Of a stretch of 64,000 nucleotides of DNA, positions 49,001 through 56,500 are shown in pieces (positions within the stretch are counted from its first letter, which is position 1; the number at the start of each line of letters is the position of its first letter). Both the position numbers and the translations under genes were made by a program. The notes under the pieces were generated by a model that was not told where the DNA came from, ran no database searches, and worked only from the letters and a program-made list of their open reading frames with translations. Source of the stretch: Phallusia mammillata (taxonomy: Eukaryota > Chordata > Ascidiacea > Phlebobranchia > Ascidiidae); assembly GCA_003260075.1 (NCBI GenBank), contig QLIY01000088.1, positions 1 to 64,000 of the forward strand, written 5' to 3'.

Positions 49001-49792
49001 TTATTTTAAAGATTAAAACAGCAAGGAATATCGCTTCTTTTTGAACTGGCAAATAAATTAACATTGGCCTGCAATCAGTACAAAATGTTACTCTCTTTTG
49101 AGCCAGTTGTACTAATCGATTTTGCCACACTTCCATTGTATGGAGTAGGCCTAGATTTAATGCACCAGATTTTTCAGCTTAAAGTATGAAAATGGTATTA
49201 TAATCACAACCTTTTATCTCCTTGAAACATTTTAAAATAGGAACATATGCCTAACGTTTATATAGGGTCCATGAGGCTACCTACCATTTATCAAAAAGTG
49301 CGAATTCCACAGCTTTTTTTGCGCACTTTAACGCAGAAATTTATGTTTTTGGCTTTACAGGTAACAATGCCTCGTATCAGTATGCGGGATTATGAAAACA
49401 GCGACAAAGAAAATCAAAGTCGCGGACAGAAAAATGGGCACTTTGATTCGCCAACGTCGTCCAATTTGACTGGTGTGCAAAAAGTGGGCAGAGGCTCCAA
49501 CCATAGGCAGTCTTCAACACACCGTAATGTAAAGCAAACTGCTATAAGTCAGGATACACTGCGCGCTACCAGCATGGACTCGTTCAAGGTGAACTCGGCC
49601 ACCATGAGAACGTTATCCGACGTAAATATGTCCCGCTCGGTGGCGCTAGTGAACGAAGAAGCGCACGCGTCGTCCAGCACCGACAAAATGAAACGCAAAC
49701 ACAACAGCAATCGTGATGAATATACTGAAAGGAGGAGAAGTGATGATACGATGGCAACTTTGCTAAAGTCAGGCGCCGACATGGCGTTATGA
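30144..49792 (+). CDS. KCNJ: Inward-rectifier K+ channel, GIRK/Kir3-like, 8 coding exons
   Basis: Plasma-membrane two-helix K+ channel subunit that assembles as tetramers. Exons: 30144-30470, 32431-32582, 38837-39044, 40463-40608, 42239-42369, 42963-43109, 47848-47978, 49361-49792 (1674 nt, 557 aa). N-terminus 1-109 ends [13 protein letters not shown], the Kir signature. Slide helix ~117-132 ([14 protein letters not shown]). M1 ~134-159. Extracellular NVS sequon at Asn173. Conserved Cys187/Cys219. Pore [14 protein letters not shown] (filter 207-211). M2 with ILDAF (Asp237 at the rectification position). [14 protein letters not shown]-terminal domain with [25 protein letters not shown] and EILWGHRF. 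The wording of M2 and the C-domain is closest to GIRK1. The start is the first ATG after an in-frame TAA in an exon opening at 30076. Confidence 0.95.
32431..32582 (+). CDS. KCNJ: Kir exon 2: slide helix and M1
   Basis: Encodes [20 protein letters not shown] and the M1 segment ending [10 protein letters not shown]. Human GIRK1 has [20 protein letters not shown] at this place. The acceptor is CTGCTCAG and the donor is AACCG|GTAAGT, phase 2. Confidence 0.93.
32957..33412. mobile_element. hAT-type element, degraded (about 456 bp)
   Basis: Left end CAGTAGTCCCCAACC and right end GTTGAGAACCACTG pair as inverted termini like the better elements in the window, but the 8-bp flanks (GTCAAAGG and CTCTAGGG) match at only about five positions. 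It is in Kir intron 2. Confidence 0.5.
34662..34880. repeat. Segment pair joined by a 10-G run (Kir intron 2)
   Basis: About 104 bases, beginning AAGGCAGCGCAAAGA, are present on both sides of G at 34767-34776, differing by a few substitutions and a 2-base indel. Interpreted as two alleles. Confidence 0.8.
35317..35660. mobile_element. Partial copy of the 44.1-kb hAT-type family
   Basis: The start CAGGGTTGCCATACCGTCCT and the following ~120 bases resemble the element at 44112-44447. The matching right terminus is missing before the long G tract at 35694. Confidence 0.5.
35694..35755. repeat. 62-base G tract
   Basis: Long G homopolymer in Kir intron 2. The segment immediately after it is also present at 36081, next to other G runs, so this tract is probably part of the same assembly problem. 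Confidence 0.9.
35756..36600. repeat. Interleaved duplicated blocks separated by G runs
   Basis: Three blocks each occur twice with about 1-5 percent difference: 35756-35840 with 36081-36160, 35888-35985 with 36287-36390, and 36174-36275 with 36470-36596. G runs at 35986-35994, 36163-36172 and about 36276-36286 lie at the block borders. The order is what stitching of two alleles in short pieces would give. Confidence 0.8.
36979..37195. repeat. 36-base G tract and G-run-separated segment pair
   Basis: G tract at 36979-37014. The following ~52 bases, containing CCACATCCATTTTTATTACC, recur at 37139-37193 after another G run near 37069-37079 and a GCCCGA repeat fragment. Confidence 0.75.
37517..37615. 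repeat. Near-perfect foldback palindrome
   Basis: Left arm of about 45 bases (GAACAGATACAAAGC to GAAATATA) is repeated inverted, with one mismatch, around a centre near 37563. It is followed by a direct duplicate of about 48 bases across the single N at 37719. The almost mutation-free arms and the adjoining N favour an assembly or chimeric-read artefact over an old MITE. Confidence 0.75.
37926..38092. mobile_element. Short hAT-type element (167 bp)
   Basis: Termini CAGTGGTGGGATTCA and its inverse TGAATCCCACCACTG. Flanks GTTACATG and ATTACATG make an 8-bp target duplication with one mismatch. Non-autonomous, in Kir intron 2. Confidence 0.82.
38837..39044 (+). CDS. KCNJ: Kir exon 3: turret, pore helix and selectivity filter
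   Basis: Encodes [10 protein letters not shown], a sequon [24 protein letters not shown], then [15 protein letters not shown] and the first part of M2. GIRK1 has [20 protein letters not shown] and TIGYGYRYITDKCPE. The filter therefore has Ser for Thr and Leu for Ile. The acceptor is TTTTACAG and the donor is CAA|GTAAGT. Confidence 0.94.
40463..40608 (+). CDS. KCNJ: Kir exon 4: M2 and PIP2-linked C-linker, GC donor
   Basis: Encodes [20 protein letters not shown], then [18 protein letters not shown] and YCLMFR. Phase demands that the exon ends at ATGTTCAG, followed by GCAAGA, a GC-AG intron; no usable GT lies close by. Asn253 stands where Kir2.1 and GIRK1 have Lys in the PKKR motif that contacts PIP2. 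Confidence 0.9.
40789..40907. mobile_element. Pogo/Tigger-like MITE (119 bp) with TA duplication
   Basis: Starts CAGTAAACCTCACTTAAACC and ends GGATTAACCAAGGTTTTCTG, flanked by TA on both sides. The inverted ends and TA target site are those of pogo-type Tc1/mariner elements. It lies in Kir intron 4. Confidence 0.72.
41561..42125. mobile_element. hAT-type element (565 bp) with perfect 8-bp target duplication
   Basis: Termini CAGTGGTTCTTAACC and GGTTAAGAACCACTG. Both flanks read AAATAGAA. Inner sequence contains GTTCGATCGAACCCC. It is the same family as the element at 60303-61223, inserted in the opposite orientation. A single N lies inside at 41653. No transposase frame is present. Confidence 0.88.
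42239..43109 (+). CDS. KCNJ: Kir exons 5-6: cytoplasmic domain core
   Basis: Exons 42239-42369 ([39 protein letters not shown]) and 42963-43109 ([20 protein letters not shown], then [20 protein letters not shown]). These are the beta-rich domain strands that bind PIP2 and, in GIRKs, G-beta-gamma. GIRK1 reads VGNLRNS and GADQLFLVSP at the same places. All borders are canonical. Confidence 0.93.
43304..43890. repeat. Segment pair joined by a 10-C run (Kir intron 6)
   Basis: A block of about 230 bases starting GAGAAATGTGGCCCTG recurs after C at 43535-43544, with several small indels (for example an extra ATGAATAGACAGTG in the second copy). The copies diverge more than other pairs but have the same arrangement. 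Confidence 0.75.
44112..44447. mobile_element. hAT-type element (336 bp) with perfect 8-bp target duplication
   Basis: Starts CAGGATTGCCAT and ends ATGGCAACCCCG (inverted, two mismatches). CCTATAAG flanks both sides. A related partial copy starts at 35317. Kir intron 6. Confidence 0.82.
44700..45300. repeat. Two interleaved segment pairs with C-run borders
   Basis: Block 44706-44777 recurs at 44941-45010, and block 44790-44928 recurs at 45163-45290. The borders are C runs at 44778-44789, 44929-44940 and 45011-45020. The copies differ by isolated substitutions, as alleles would. Confidence 0.8.
46562..46690. repeat. Segment pair joined by an 11-C run (Kir intron 6)
   Basis: About 45-50 bases beginning TATGAATACGTATTCTC appear before and after C at 46625-46635. 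Confidence 0.78.
47848..47978 (+). CDS. KCNJ: Kir exon 7: late cytoplasmic domain
   Basis: Encodes [20 protein letters not shown], then [20 protein letters not shown] and SIYE, matching GIRK1 GMTCQARTSY and EVLWGHRFFPV. The donor GAG|GTACGT is the left copy of a 13-bp duplication made by a SINE inserted right behind it. Confidence 0.93.
47984..48099 (+). mobile_element. tRNA-derived SINE (116 bp) inserted at the Kir exon 7 splice site
   Basis: Has an A-box-like TGGCAGAATGGTCC and a perfect B box GGTTCGAACCC, followed by a short A-rich tail (GTGAAAAAATGTA). The 13-bp target duplication TATACGAGGTACG lies at 47971-47983 and 48100-48112. The duplicated bases include the last exon codons and the 5' splice site, so two donors now exist. 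The length and boxes fit a SINE derived from a tRNA rather than a functional tRNA. Confidence 0.85.
48141..48431. mobile_element. Foldback MITE (about 290 bp)
   Basis: Arms of about 55-60 bases are inverted copies with scattered differences: left CTCACGTCAGCTGCGCATTT and TTCGATAGGTGACGCA, right TGCGCCACCTATCAAAA and AAATGTGCGACTGTCGTGAG. The ends near TTACACCATA and TATGGTGTTA pair. It is in Kir intron 7, directly after the SINE. Confidence 0.7.
49361..49792 (+). CDS. KCNJ: Kir exon 8: C-terminal tail and stop
   Basis: 143 residues beginning [20 protein letters not shown], rich in Ser, Thr, Arg and Asn, ending KSGADMAL and TGA. The first residues take the place of the EVPTP segment of GIRK/Kir2. 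The tail has no class I PDZ ligand (its last residues are DMAL). The acceptor is GGCTTTACAG, phase 0. Confidence 0.88.
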   Translation, partial: VTMPRISMRDYENSDKENQSRGQKNGHFDSPTSSNLTGVQKVGRGSNHRQSSTHRNVKQTAISQDTLRATSMDSFKVNSATMRTLSDVNMSRSVALVNEEAHASSSTDKMKRKHNSNRDEYTERRRSDDTMATLLKSGADMAL

Positions 49793-50402
49793 TATTGGTT
49801 TAAGACTGTTCGCAGATTTTTTATCTTGTGGCAAACAGCACAAGTGCAGATTGTGGAAAAGAAAGTTCCCAAGAAGAGTGAAGCACTGGAGACATCACGT
49901 GACTTGTTTCCGGTTGAACGATTTGCACTATGTTTTATTAGAGCATTTCTCGCCGAACTTAATCAAATGTCCAAAACAAAAACTTATTATGTGGCTTACT
50001 ACAAATATGTTGCAGATGTAACACAACCAAAGCTTTCCAAAATTCGTACATCACTTTTCTGTTGACATTCGTACTTTTTTTTACTATGTACGTTGGTTAA
50101 ATACCATCAATATACCTGATCATTTTCTGAATGCACCACAAATTATTCATCATCATCAGATCCTAAAACATAATAATCACCAAAAATACGCCTAAATTTT
50201 TCAACAGATAAAGCGGATTAGTTGAACATAGGTGTTTTTGGAGATAAATTGTTGTTCTTGCAGCCATAAAACGACTAAATCACATATTTGCACCAAAAAC
50301 TGCAAACATTTTCCCCCAACCCTTTTTTAAGCATCATGAACTTTTCAAATTTGCTTTTTTTCAATCATGTTTTCCTTGGTATTGACTGTTACTCACACAT
50401 CC

Positions 50403-50408
50403 AATAAA
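50403..50408 (+). terminator. Candidate poly(A) signal of the Kir gene
   Basis: AATAAA in CCAATAAAAG about 0.6 kb past the stop codon. Confidence 0.45.
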
Positions 50409-50685
50409 AGTTTCAGTATACATTCACTTTGGCTTTTGTTATCCATCGCCACCTTGAAATGGCTGCGAGACTTGCTCAAAAACACAATTTTGTTCCAAAT
50501 ATTCATATGAGAACCATGATTTGCTCAAGCGTTTCTGCAATAGTACGGTATATATGAATTAATAGAGTTTTTCAGCTACTTAAAAACTTAGTACAGTTTT
50601 ATTTTACTTACATATTACCAAATAGGTGCATATTACACCTAAAACTGTACCCTTTGACAGTCAGTTCTTTGGCTTTTAAACCAGA

Positions 50686-50691
50686 TTTATT
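50686..50691 (-). terminator. Candidate poly(A) signal of the WASH gene
   Basis: Minus-strand AATAAA about 0.6 kb past the stop codon. Another lies nearby, around 50600. Confidence 0.4.
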
Positions 50692-51278
50692 TTCAATCTT
50701 TCCAGTTTGAAATTTCAGTGAAATTGTTTCCTGCATGAAAACACAGGTAGCATTTGGATCCAGTTGATTGTTATCAGAGACTTGGTTGCAGTAACAACTG
50801 AGAAAAAATTTGTAATAATATTTAGTCCTCTAGAATTTTGCCACCTGAAATGGAAATCATGAATGAAAAACAATTGCTGCAGCACCTGACATATTTAAAT
50901 TTGTTCAAAAAAATTCATTATTCTTAACATTTTTGCTTAAGTCATAACTGCAATGCACATTATTCTTAAAGTGTTTATCTCAAACTCTAAATTATGCAAA
51001 TGGCATTCTCTACTCGCAAATATTTTAAGAAATCGATGCAAAGATACATGTGAAAGTTCTATAGATGTATACACTTATGTAAATCAGTAATAATTGTGTA
51101 TAATTTTTCAAAATCTTTGAGATTAAAGTTCAAAAATGCAATAAACCGCAACTTTTCGGAAGTAAGCATATTTTAAAATCACAATACATATCATGAAAAT
51201 TGACATATAAATCATATGAACAGTATTGCACTCGGTGAATATATAATTTATCTGGCAAGGAATATTATAAAGCAGGAT

Positions 51279-52658
51279 TTAGTTCCAATCATCTTCATCT
51301 GCATTGTTATTTTCATTTGTATTGGCTTGGGGAGGTGGTGGAATAAGAGCAGATATTTTATCCATCGCTGACATTCCACTGCTTGAAGGGCCAGCAGCTG
51401 GAGGTTGTGTTTCAGCTGCAACTTTGGCACCTGATATTCCTTTGCGCCTCATTGCTAACTTGCTAAATAGATCGGACATTAGGTCGCCACCACCACCCGA
51501 TGACGTACTTGCGACATCTGCCACCTCTTTGGCTTTCTTTTTCTCTAATTTGCGCTCTTTACTGCTCTTCAATTTAACTCTTCCTGACCCACCCGCAGCC
51601 CGGATCGAGGCCATGAGATTAGCTCGTCCACCCTCTTCCACTTCATCAGGTACATCAGCTGGTTTTGAGGCAGGTACATCACCCCCTGATGAAGGTGGGG
51701 CAGGCGGAGGAGGAGGGGGTGGTGGAGGAGGGGGTGGGGGTGCTGCTTGGGGCTGTGGAGGGGGCGGAGGTGGTGGGGGTGGAGCTGGACCAGTTTCAGT
51801 CGATGGCAAACCATTTTGTGTTGGTGGGGCTGGTGTTTCAACAAATTCTGGGAGACTGCTGACATTAATCAAAGATGGAGCAATGCCCTCATTCAACTCA
51901 GAACTAAAAGAGAGATCAGCTACACCAGGTAAATCTGGCAGATCCATTGGTACATCAATTTCAGGTACATTTCCCAGGTCAGGTATATACTGGTAACTTT
52001 CAACCAAGTGCCTTTCCATTTCTTCCCGATTAATAATAGACATGGGTGCCTCACCAATTCCATTTTCATCTATTTCTTCCTCCTGTGAGCGTATTTTCGA
52101 AGCAGCATGAGTGGGATAAAACCCAGAGTATTGCTTGTACACATTTTCAGAGGAGTTAAACAACAGCAATGAACTGACAGATTTGCAGTTTCTTGGAATA
52201 CTACCCAGTCCGCTTTCATCAGAATGAGAAGGAAGTCTGTTGCCTTGTGGGACTTGATAAAATTGCATTTTTTCTTTCAACTCTTGGTCATGAAACTGGT
52301 TGACTTGAGACTTCATTCTTCGGTATTTCACAGTAACTTTTTTCATGTTGGCATCGAGGTCATTAAACACAGACTCATAGCTTTTTACCTCAGGTGGTGC
52401 TGGATATTTGGAGCTTGAAAACACTTGGGTAGCTCGGTTGCTGCCTTTCACATGGTCAATTTTGTTTTGGGCAATGTTGATCCGTTTACGAATTTCTTTT
52501 AGACTATTTCTATTTTCTTCAACCCTCTTTGATATTCTTTTGAACACATCATCTGATACTAGTTCTAAGTATTCCAATGCATCTGCATATTGCAGAATAG
52601 TTTCTTCTCTTCGAAGGTCATGGCTAATTAAGCTTGCATTATACTTGTCATGTGCCAT
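51279..52658 (-). CDS. WASHC1: WASH complex subunit 1 (Arp2/3 activator), intronless
   Basis: Endosomal nucleation-promoting factor: within the WASH complex it activates Arp2/3 to build actin on sorting endosomes. The uninterrupted 459-aa frame begins MAHDKYNASLISHDLRREET, followed by QYADALEYLELVSDDVFKRI (human WASH1 has DLRREEAVQQMADALQYLQ). WHD1 spans ~1-170 and includes FSSSKYPAPPEV. A middle linker follows, then a polyproline region ~295-345. The VCA end has WH2 (RANLMASIRAAGG), a central helix (LMSDLFSKLAMRRKGISG) and a terminal acidic tail DEDDWN with the Trp typical of VCA modules. The ATG lies 26 bases behind an acceptor-like TCTTTAG at 52685, with a TTACAG six bases nearer, so trans-splicing or a UTR intron is likely. 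Many orthologues have introns. Length matches the family (about 465 aa). Confidence 0.96.
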   Translation of the reverse strand: MAHDKYNASLISHDLRREETILQYADALEYLELVSDDVFKRISKRVEENRNSLKEIRKRINIAQNKIDHVKGSNRATQVFSSSKYPAPPEVKSYESVFNDLDANMKKVTVKYRRMKSQVNQFHDQELKEKMQFYQVPQGNRLPSHSDESGLGSIPRNCKSVSSLLLFNSSENVYKQYSGFYPTHAASKIRSQEEEIDENGIGEAPMSIINREEMERHLVESYQYIPDLGNVPEIDVPMDLPDLPGVADLSFSSELNEGIAPSLINVSSLPEFVETPAPPTQNGLPSTETGPAPPPPPPPPPQPQAAPPPPPPPPPPPPPAPPSSGGDVPASKPADVPDEVEEGGRANLMASIRAAGGSGRVKLKSSKERKLEKKKAKEVADVASTSSGGGGDLMSDLFSKLAMRRKGISGAKVAAETQPPAAGPSSSGMSAMDKISALIPPPPQANTNENNNADEDDWN

Positions 52659-53573
52659 GACAATATTTTTGCCTAAATCTGTAACTAAAGAGGAAGTTAT
52701 GTTAATTTATGTGGTTTCAAACAACAATTTTTAACAATAAAGCACCAAAGCCTTTTACTTTACAAAATAAAACCTGTAAACAAAAGTGCATACAAACAGG
52801 AGCTTACACAAATCCGTGTTACTATGTCAATGCATAAAATTTGGTGTGGGTCTTTCAGAGAAGGTACCCTACACAAAACAAACATTGCAATTGGGGAGAA
52901 ATTGCAAAGTTCAAGTAATGAGAACATTAAAACAATATTATGTTTGGTGTAAAATGGTAACCTTGTGGTGAAGAAGTAAACTGTAGTAGTTTCAGTTGCA
53001 ACATATGGTGTTTGCTCTGAAGTATTGACTGAATACTTACAACTAAATGACAAATAATAGCATATTCACAAATCACAACCAAATTTGTAGCACCCCAAAC
53101 CAGACCCTAAATTTGTTGCTGTTTTAGATTGCTGCAGCGAAATGAAAGTGTTTTCTTTCGTGTAATATACCAAAATCATTTAACCTATCATAACAAATAA
53201 AGCAAATTAAAAATTCCATACGTTTGAATCAAAAACAAAAAGTCATGTGCCCTTTCTAAGTCTAAATTTGCCAAATGATGACGTATTGAACAAAACATCC
53301 AAGCAGTGTTTCCGAAAATATTTGAGACACGCTACATTTACCAAAACCAAAAGTTTTTTCGTTTGGAAGTCAGCTGAAAAAGTCATCAAACTTGTCGCTA
53401 TCCACAATATCTTTTTTGTTTATTATTCAAATGTTTTTTTATTACCCAAAACAGCCGTAGTCAAACATATTTGGATTGAAATTTTATTCACAGCAGATAA
53501 TGAAATACACTTCACACCCTACTACATGGCTTCGACACGCAATTAACACAACATGAGGGGATAAAAACACACA
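52659..53573. other. Spacer between membrane-protein gene and WASH gene
   Basis: Same-strand spacer of about 0.9 kb. It holds the 3' UTR of the upstream membrane-protein gene (minus-strand AATAAA at 53419-53424, about 150 bases after its stop) and the WASH leader with acceptor-like sites near 52678 and 52685. No further exon seen. The short spacing is compatible with an operon-like pair but does not prove it. Confidence 0.5.
53419..53424 (-). terminator. Candidate poly(A) signal of the membrane-protein gene
   Basis: Minus-strand AATAAA about 150 bases beyond the stop codon. A second occurs further upstream, near 53480. Confidence 0.5.
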
Positions 53574-56500
53574 TTATTCATAGTACTCGTCATCATCAGG
53601 TTGTACTGTTAAAACTCGTTCGTAATTCCAGTTGTTTCGACGTCGTTGGCGCATGTGACGAACGTAAAGTCCAATCTAAAACGTAAAAAATGTTGACAGG
53701 AAACCCTAAAGTGTTGTTTGTAAACTACGAAGGCCTTCTTGAGCGATCAGTTCATCTGCTTATATACACCAACAAATACATTGGAATATATTTAAAAATT
53801 CAAGACGAACGGACACAATTGTCCGTTCAAAACCATTAAATTGTTTGAGTGGGCTGTATTGGGCATACTTTAACCTCACACTTCTTAAAATGCTAACCTT
53901 TTTTCTAGCTTTATAAAGCACACATAACGACAGTACAGCAATAGCGCTTGAGAAAAGCAAAAGTATGCTGAGCATTGGAAGTTCTTGTTTAGTGTCGATC
54001 CTAGTTAGAGACTCAAGGTCTTCTGCTAATAGTTGTTGCTGTAGTTCTGAGTTGTCTCCTGTTAAACGAAAACGAAGACTATAACACAAACTTTTTTGTT
54101 ACTTTCAACTTGAACGCCACATCAAATTGTCATACTCGAATCAAATTGCACACATAGCCTATTATTAAAAAACACTTTTGTTCGTTGAAAAAGTTTACCG
54201 AGGTATTATTTACTATCACATGCTAGAGACATCTTAAAAAATCACTGACAACCGATATTGGTGGGATAATAGTAGAGAAGTGGGCTACGTATTTTGACAA
54301 GCGCATAGAGCCAAAAAAGATTTTTTGGTGGAGTGTGTAACTGTGTGTGCATATGGTGGGCTTCTTGGTGTTTTGTTAAATGCCAGAAGCAAAAGTTTAC
54401 AACATTATCAGATTAAGATTAGGCACGAAACAAGGGATTGGTTCTTTACTAAATTTTGTCAAAGACGATTAATAAGCCTACCTTCCAGATTCGATTGAAT
54501 TTCTACTATCATATCGTTCGGAAGTTCCACAACTTCGGCTATTTCCAAATCACCGACCACGCGATAGGCGTCATCTGTCAATAAATATCTTCAACTGAAT
54601 AAAGTCTGTATGAGTTGCAGTTTTTATGTAACGCAAATGGTGATCCTAATTTAGTTTCCCTCTGCGTTGTATAAGCATCTGGCCACACAAGGGTAATTTG
54701 GAAAAAAACAATGGAAACAATAGGTACATAACCGCCAAAGCAAGTCATATGTTAAAAATCGAAAAAATATGCCACAAATCTCAAATTTGAAAACGATTAT
54801 CCAAATTGTTCTTTTACAATTGGCAACCTGAATTTCTATGAAATGGACAGAAAAAAAAATGTTACCGTTTTCAGTTTCTTCGCTTTCCTCTGGCATGAAA
54901 ACCTCACCGATTTCCAAAATGTTTTTCAGTAATTCAGGATTTTTTTCAAGTGCCTCAGACAAAACAACGTTGTCATCACTGGTATCCGAATCCGTCTCGA
55001 GATCTGCAACTAAAACGTGGCAACATTTTAGTTTATTTTACTCATGGACAAACCATCCTTGCAAGCTTGAAACGTTTACATAAACACGTCGCTGGTTTGC
55101 AGCCATGGTGTGTTGTGCATTGTCTAATGCAGTGGTTCTCAACCGGGGGTCCGCGGTCCCACAGGGGTCCGTAAAGCGTTTTCAGGGGGTCCGCGACAAC
55201 TTTCTAATTTTGCAGACAATGATATTGATAAAGCGCTATTTAAAAATATGTCTCAGCGTTTCAAAATAGCATGAAACATGTTTAAAATCGTTCTTCGTAG
55301 GCGACAAACCAAAATGCATTATGACATTTTAACCCCATTGTGATGCAACAGAGGTAAATTTTCAGTGGCAAACAACGTCACATCACAATGTAATGGCTCT
55401 TTATTATTGAGTTCCGATGTCGCAGCTCAGTCAAAGTGATTGACATTTTGGTCCTGGAACAAACGTGGTTGGTATATCCCGCACCTTTTTTGGGTTGCTT
55501 GTTAATAAAAAAAAGGACAAAAAAAACCTTCAAAGGGGTCCGCGATTAGCTTGACAGTACCAAAAGGGGTCCGCAAAGGCAAAAAGGTTGAGAACCACTG
55601 GTCTAATGGTTTAATTTACCGTGAATTGGATAATAATAATCCGTGTCGGAAGGTTTGGTATTTAGCAGTTTCGGATTTGGTCGGAAGGTATCTGATAAGT
55701 TGAATAAATCCGGAATCAACATGTCGACGATTGAAGGAGATTGCTCTAAAATAAATGGCGTAGAACTGTGTTATTTGACCTTAGCTATCAAGATACTTTA
55801 TGATAGAAAATAAGTTAAATTTCATGCAGTAATAAGTTAACTTTCAAGCAAAAACTGTTTCTCGGATCTTGCTAATGGTGCCTCGTGTAATTGTCACTTT
55901 ATCAACCAAAGTGTCTTATCAGGGTGTGAACTAAGTGCTTGTTATCAATGGTGCAGTGTAGTAGTTGCCATTGGCATTCCACGAAAGCCAGCAAGAGCGC
56001 CTGATTTCTAAATAGATTGTTGTTTCACACAGATTTTGCTGATCCAAATTTTTAATAAATCTCCACAAGGAAACCAAACAGATTGTTTTTGCGCCCAATC
56101 AGTTGCTGTAAATCTTGCTTCGCAATGCAATTAATGCATGCGCTTGGCACCACCAGGCAATATCAGCTGGTAGCAACATTCCTAATTTGGCCATAACCTA
56201 TTGCCTGAGCCCACTCAAGCGCAACGCGACTGTTCACGTTTGTGTTGAACTTTACGGAAAGGTGTTAGGGTTTTTAATCCACAGAAAGACTGCTCATTCA
56301 GACTGTTTGCCTTCTGTGTATTGTGTAGATGTCAAGCTCGCGTTTTTAGTCCTAATGTATTTAGGAAAACGGTTTACAGGTATGTTCTGAAGCGTTTTTA
56401 TCTGATTGTGAATTACGTCATGTTACGCTTCTCTGCATCAGAAAAGCTTGGCGAACATGTACTTGACATTGGTTATGGATTTATTGAACAATACCTGCGT

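Larger units (their letters stand above)
49793..51278. other. Convergent 3' ends of Kir and WASH genes
   Basis: No coding exon seen. A plus-strand AATAAA at 50403-50408 and a minus-strand AATAAA at 50686-50691 face each other, consistent with tail-to-tail 3' UTRs of the two flanking genes that may slightly overlap. Confidence 0.55.

Noticed and set aside
51304-51996. 230-codon open frame on the plus strand, Gly/Ala/Pro-rich
   Set aside because: It is the antisense of the WASH proline-rich and VCA region. The minus-strand frame has clear family motifs along its whole length.
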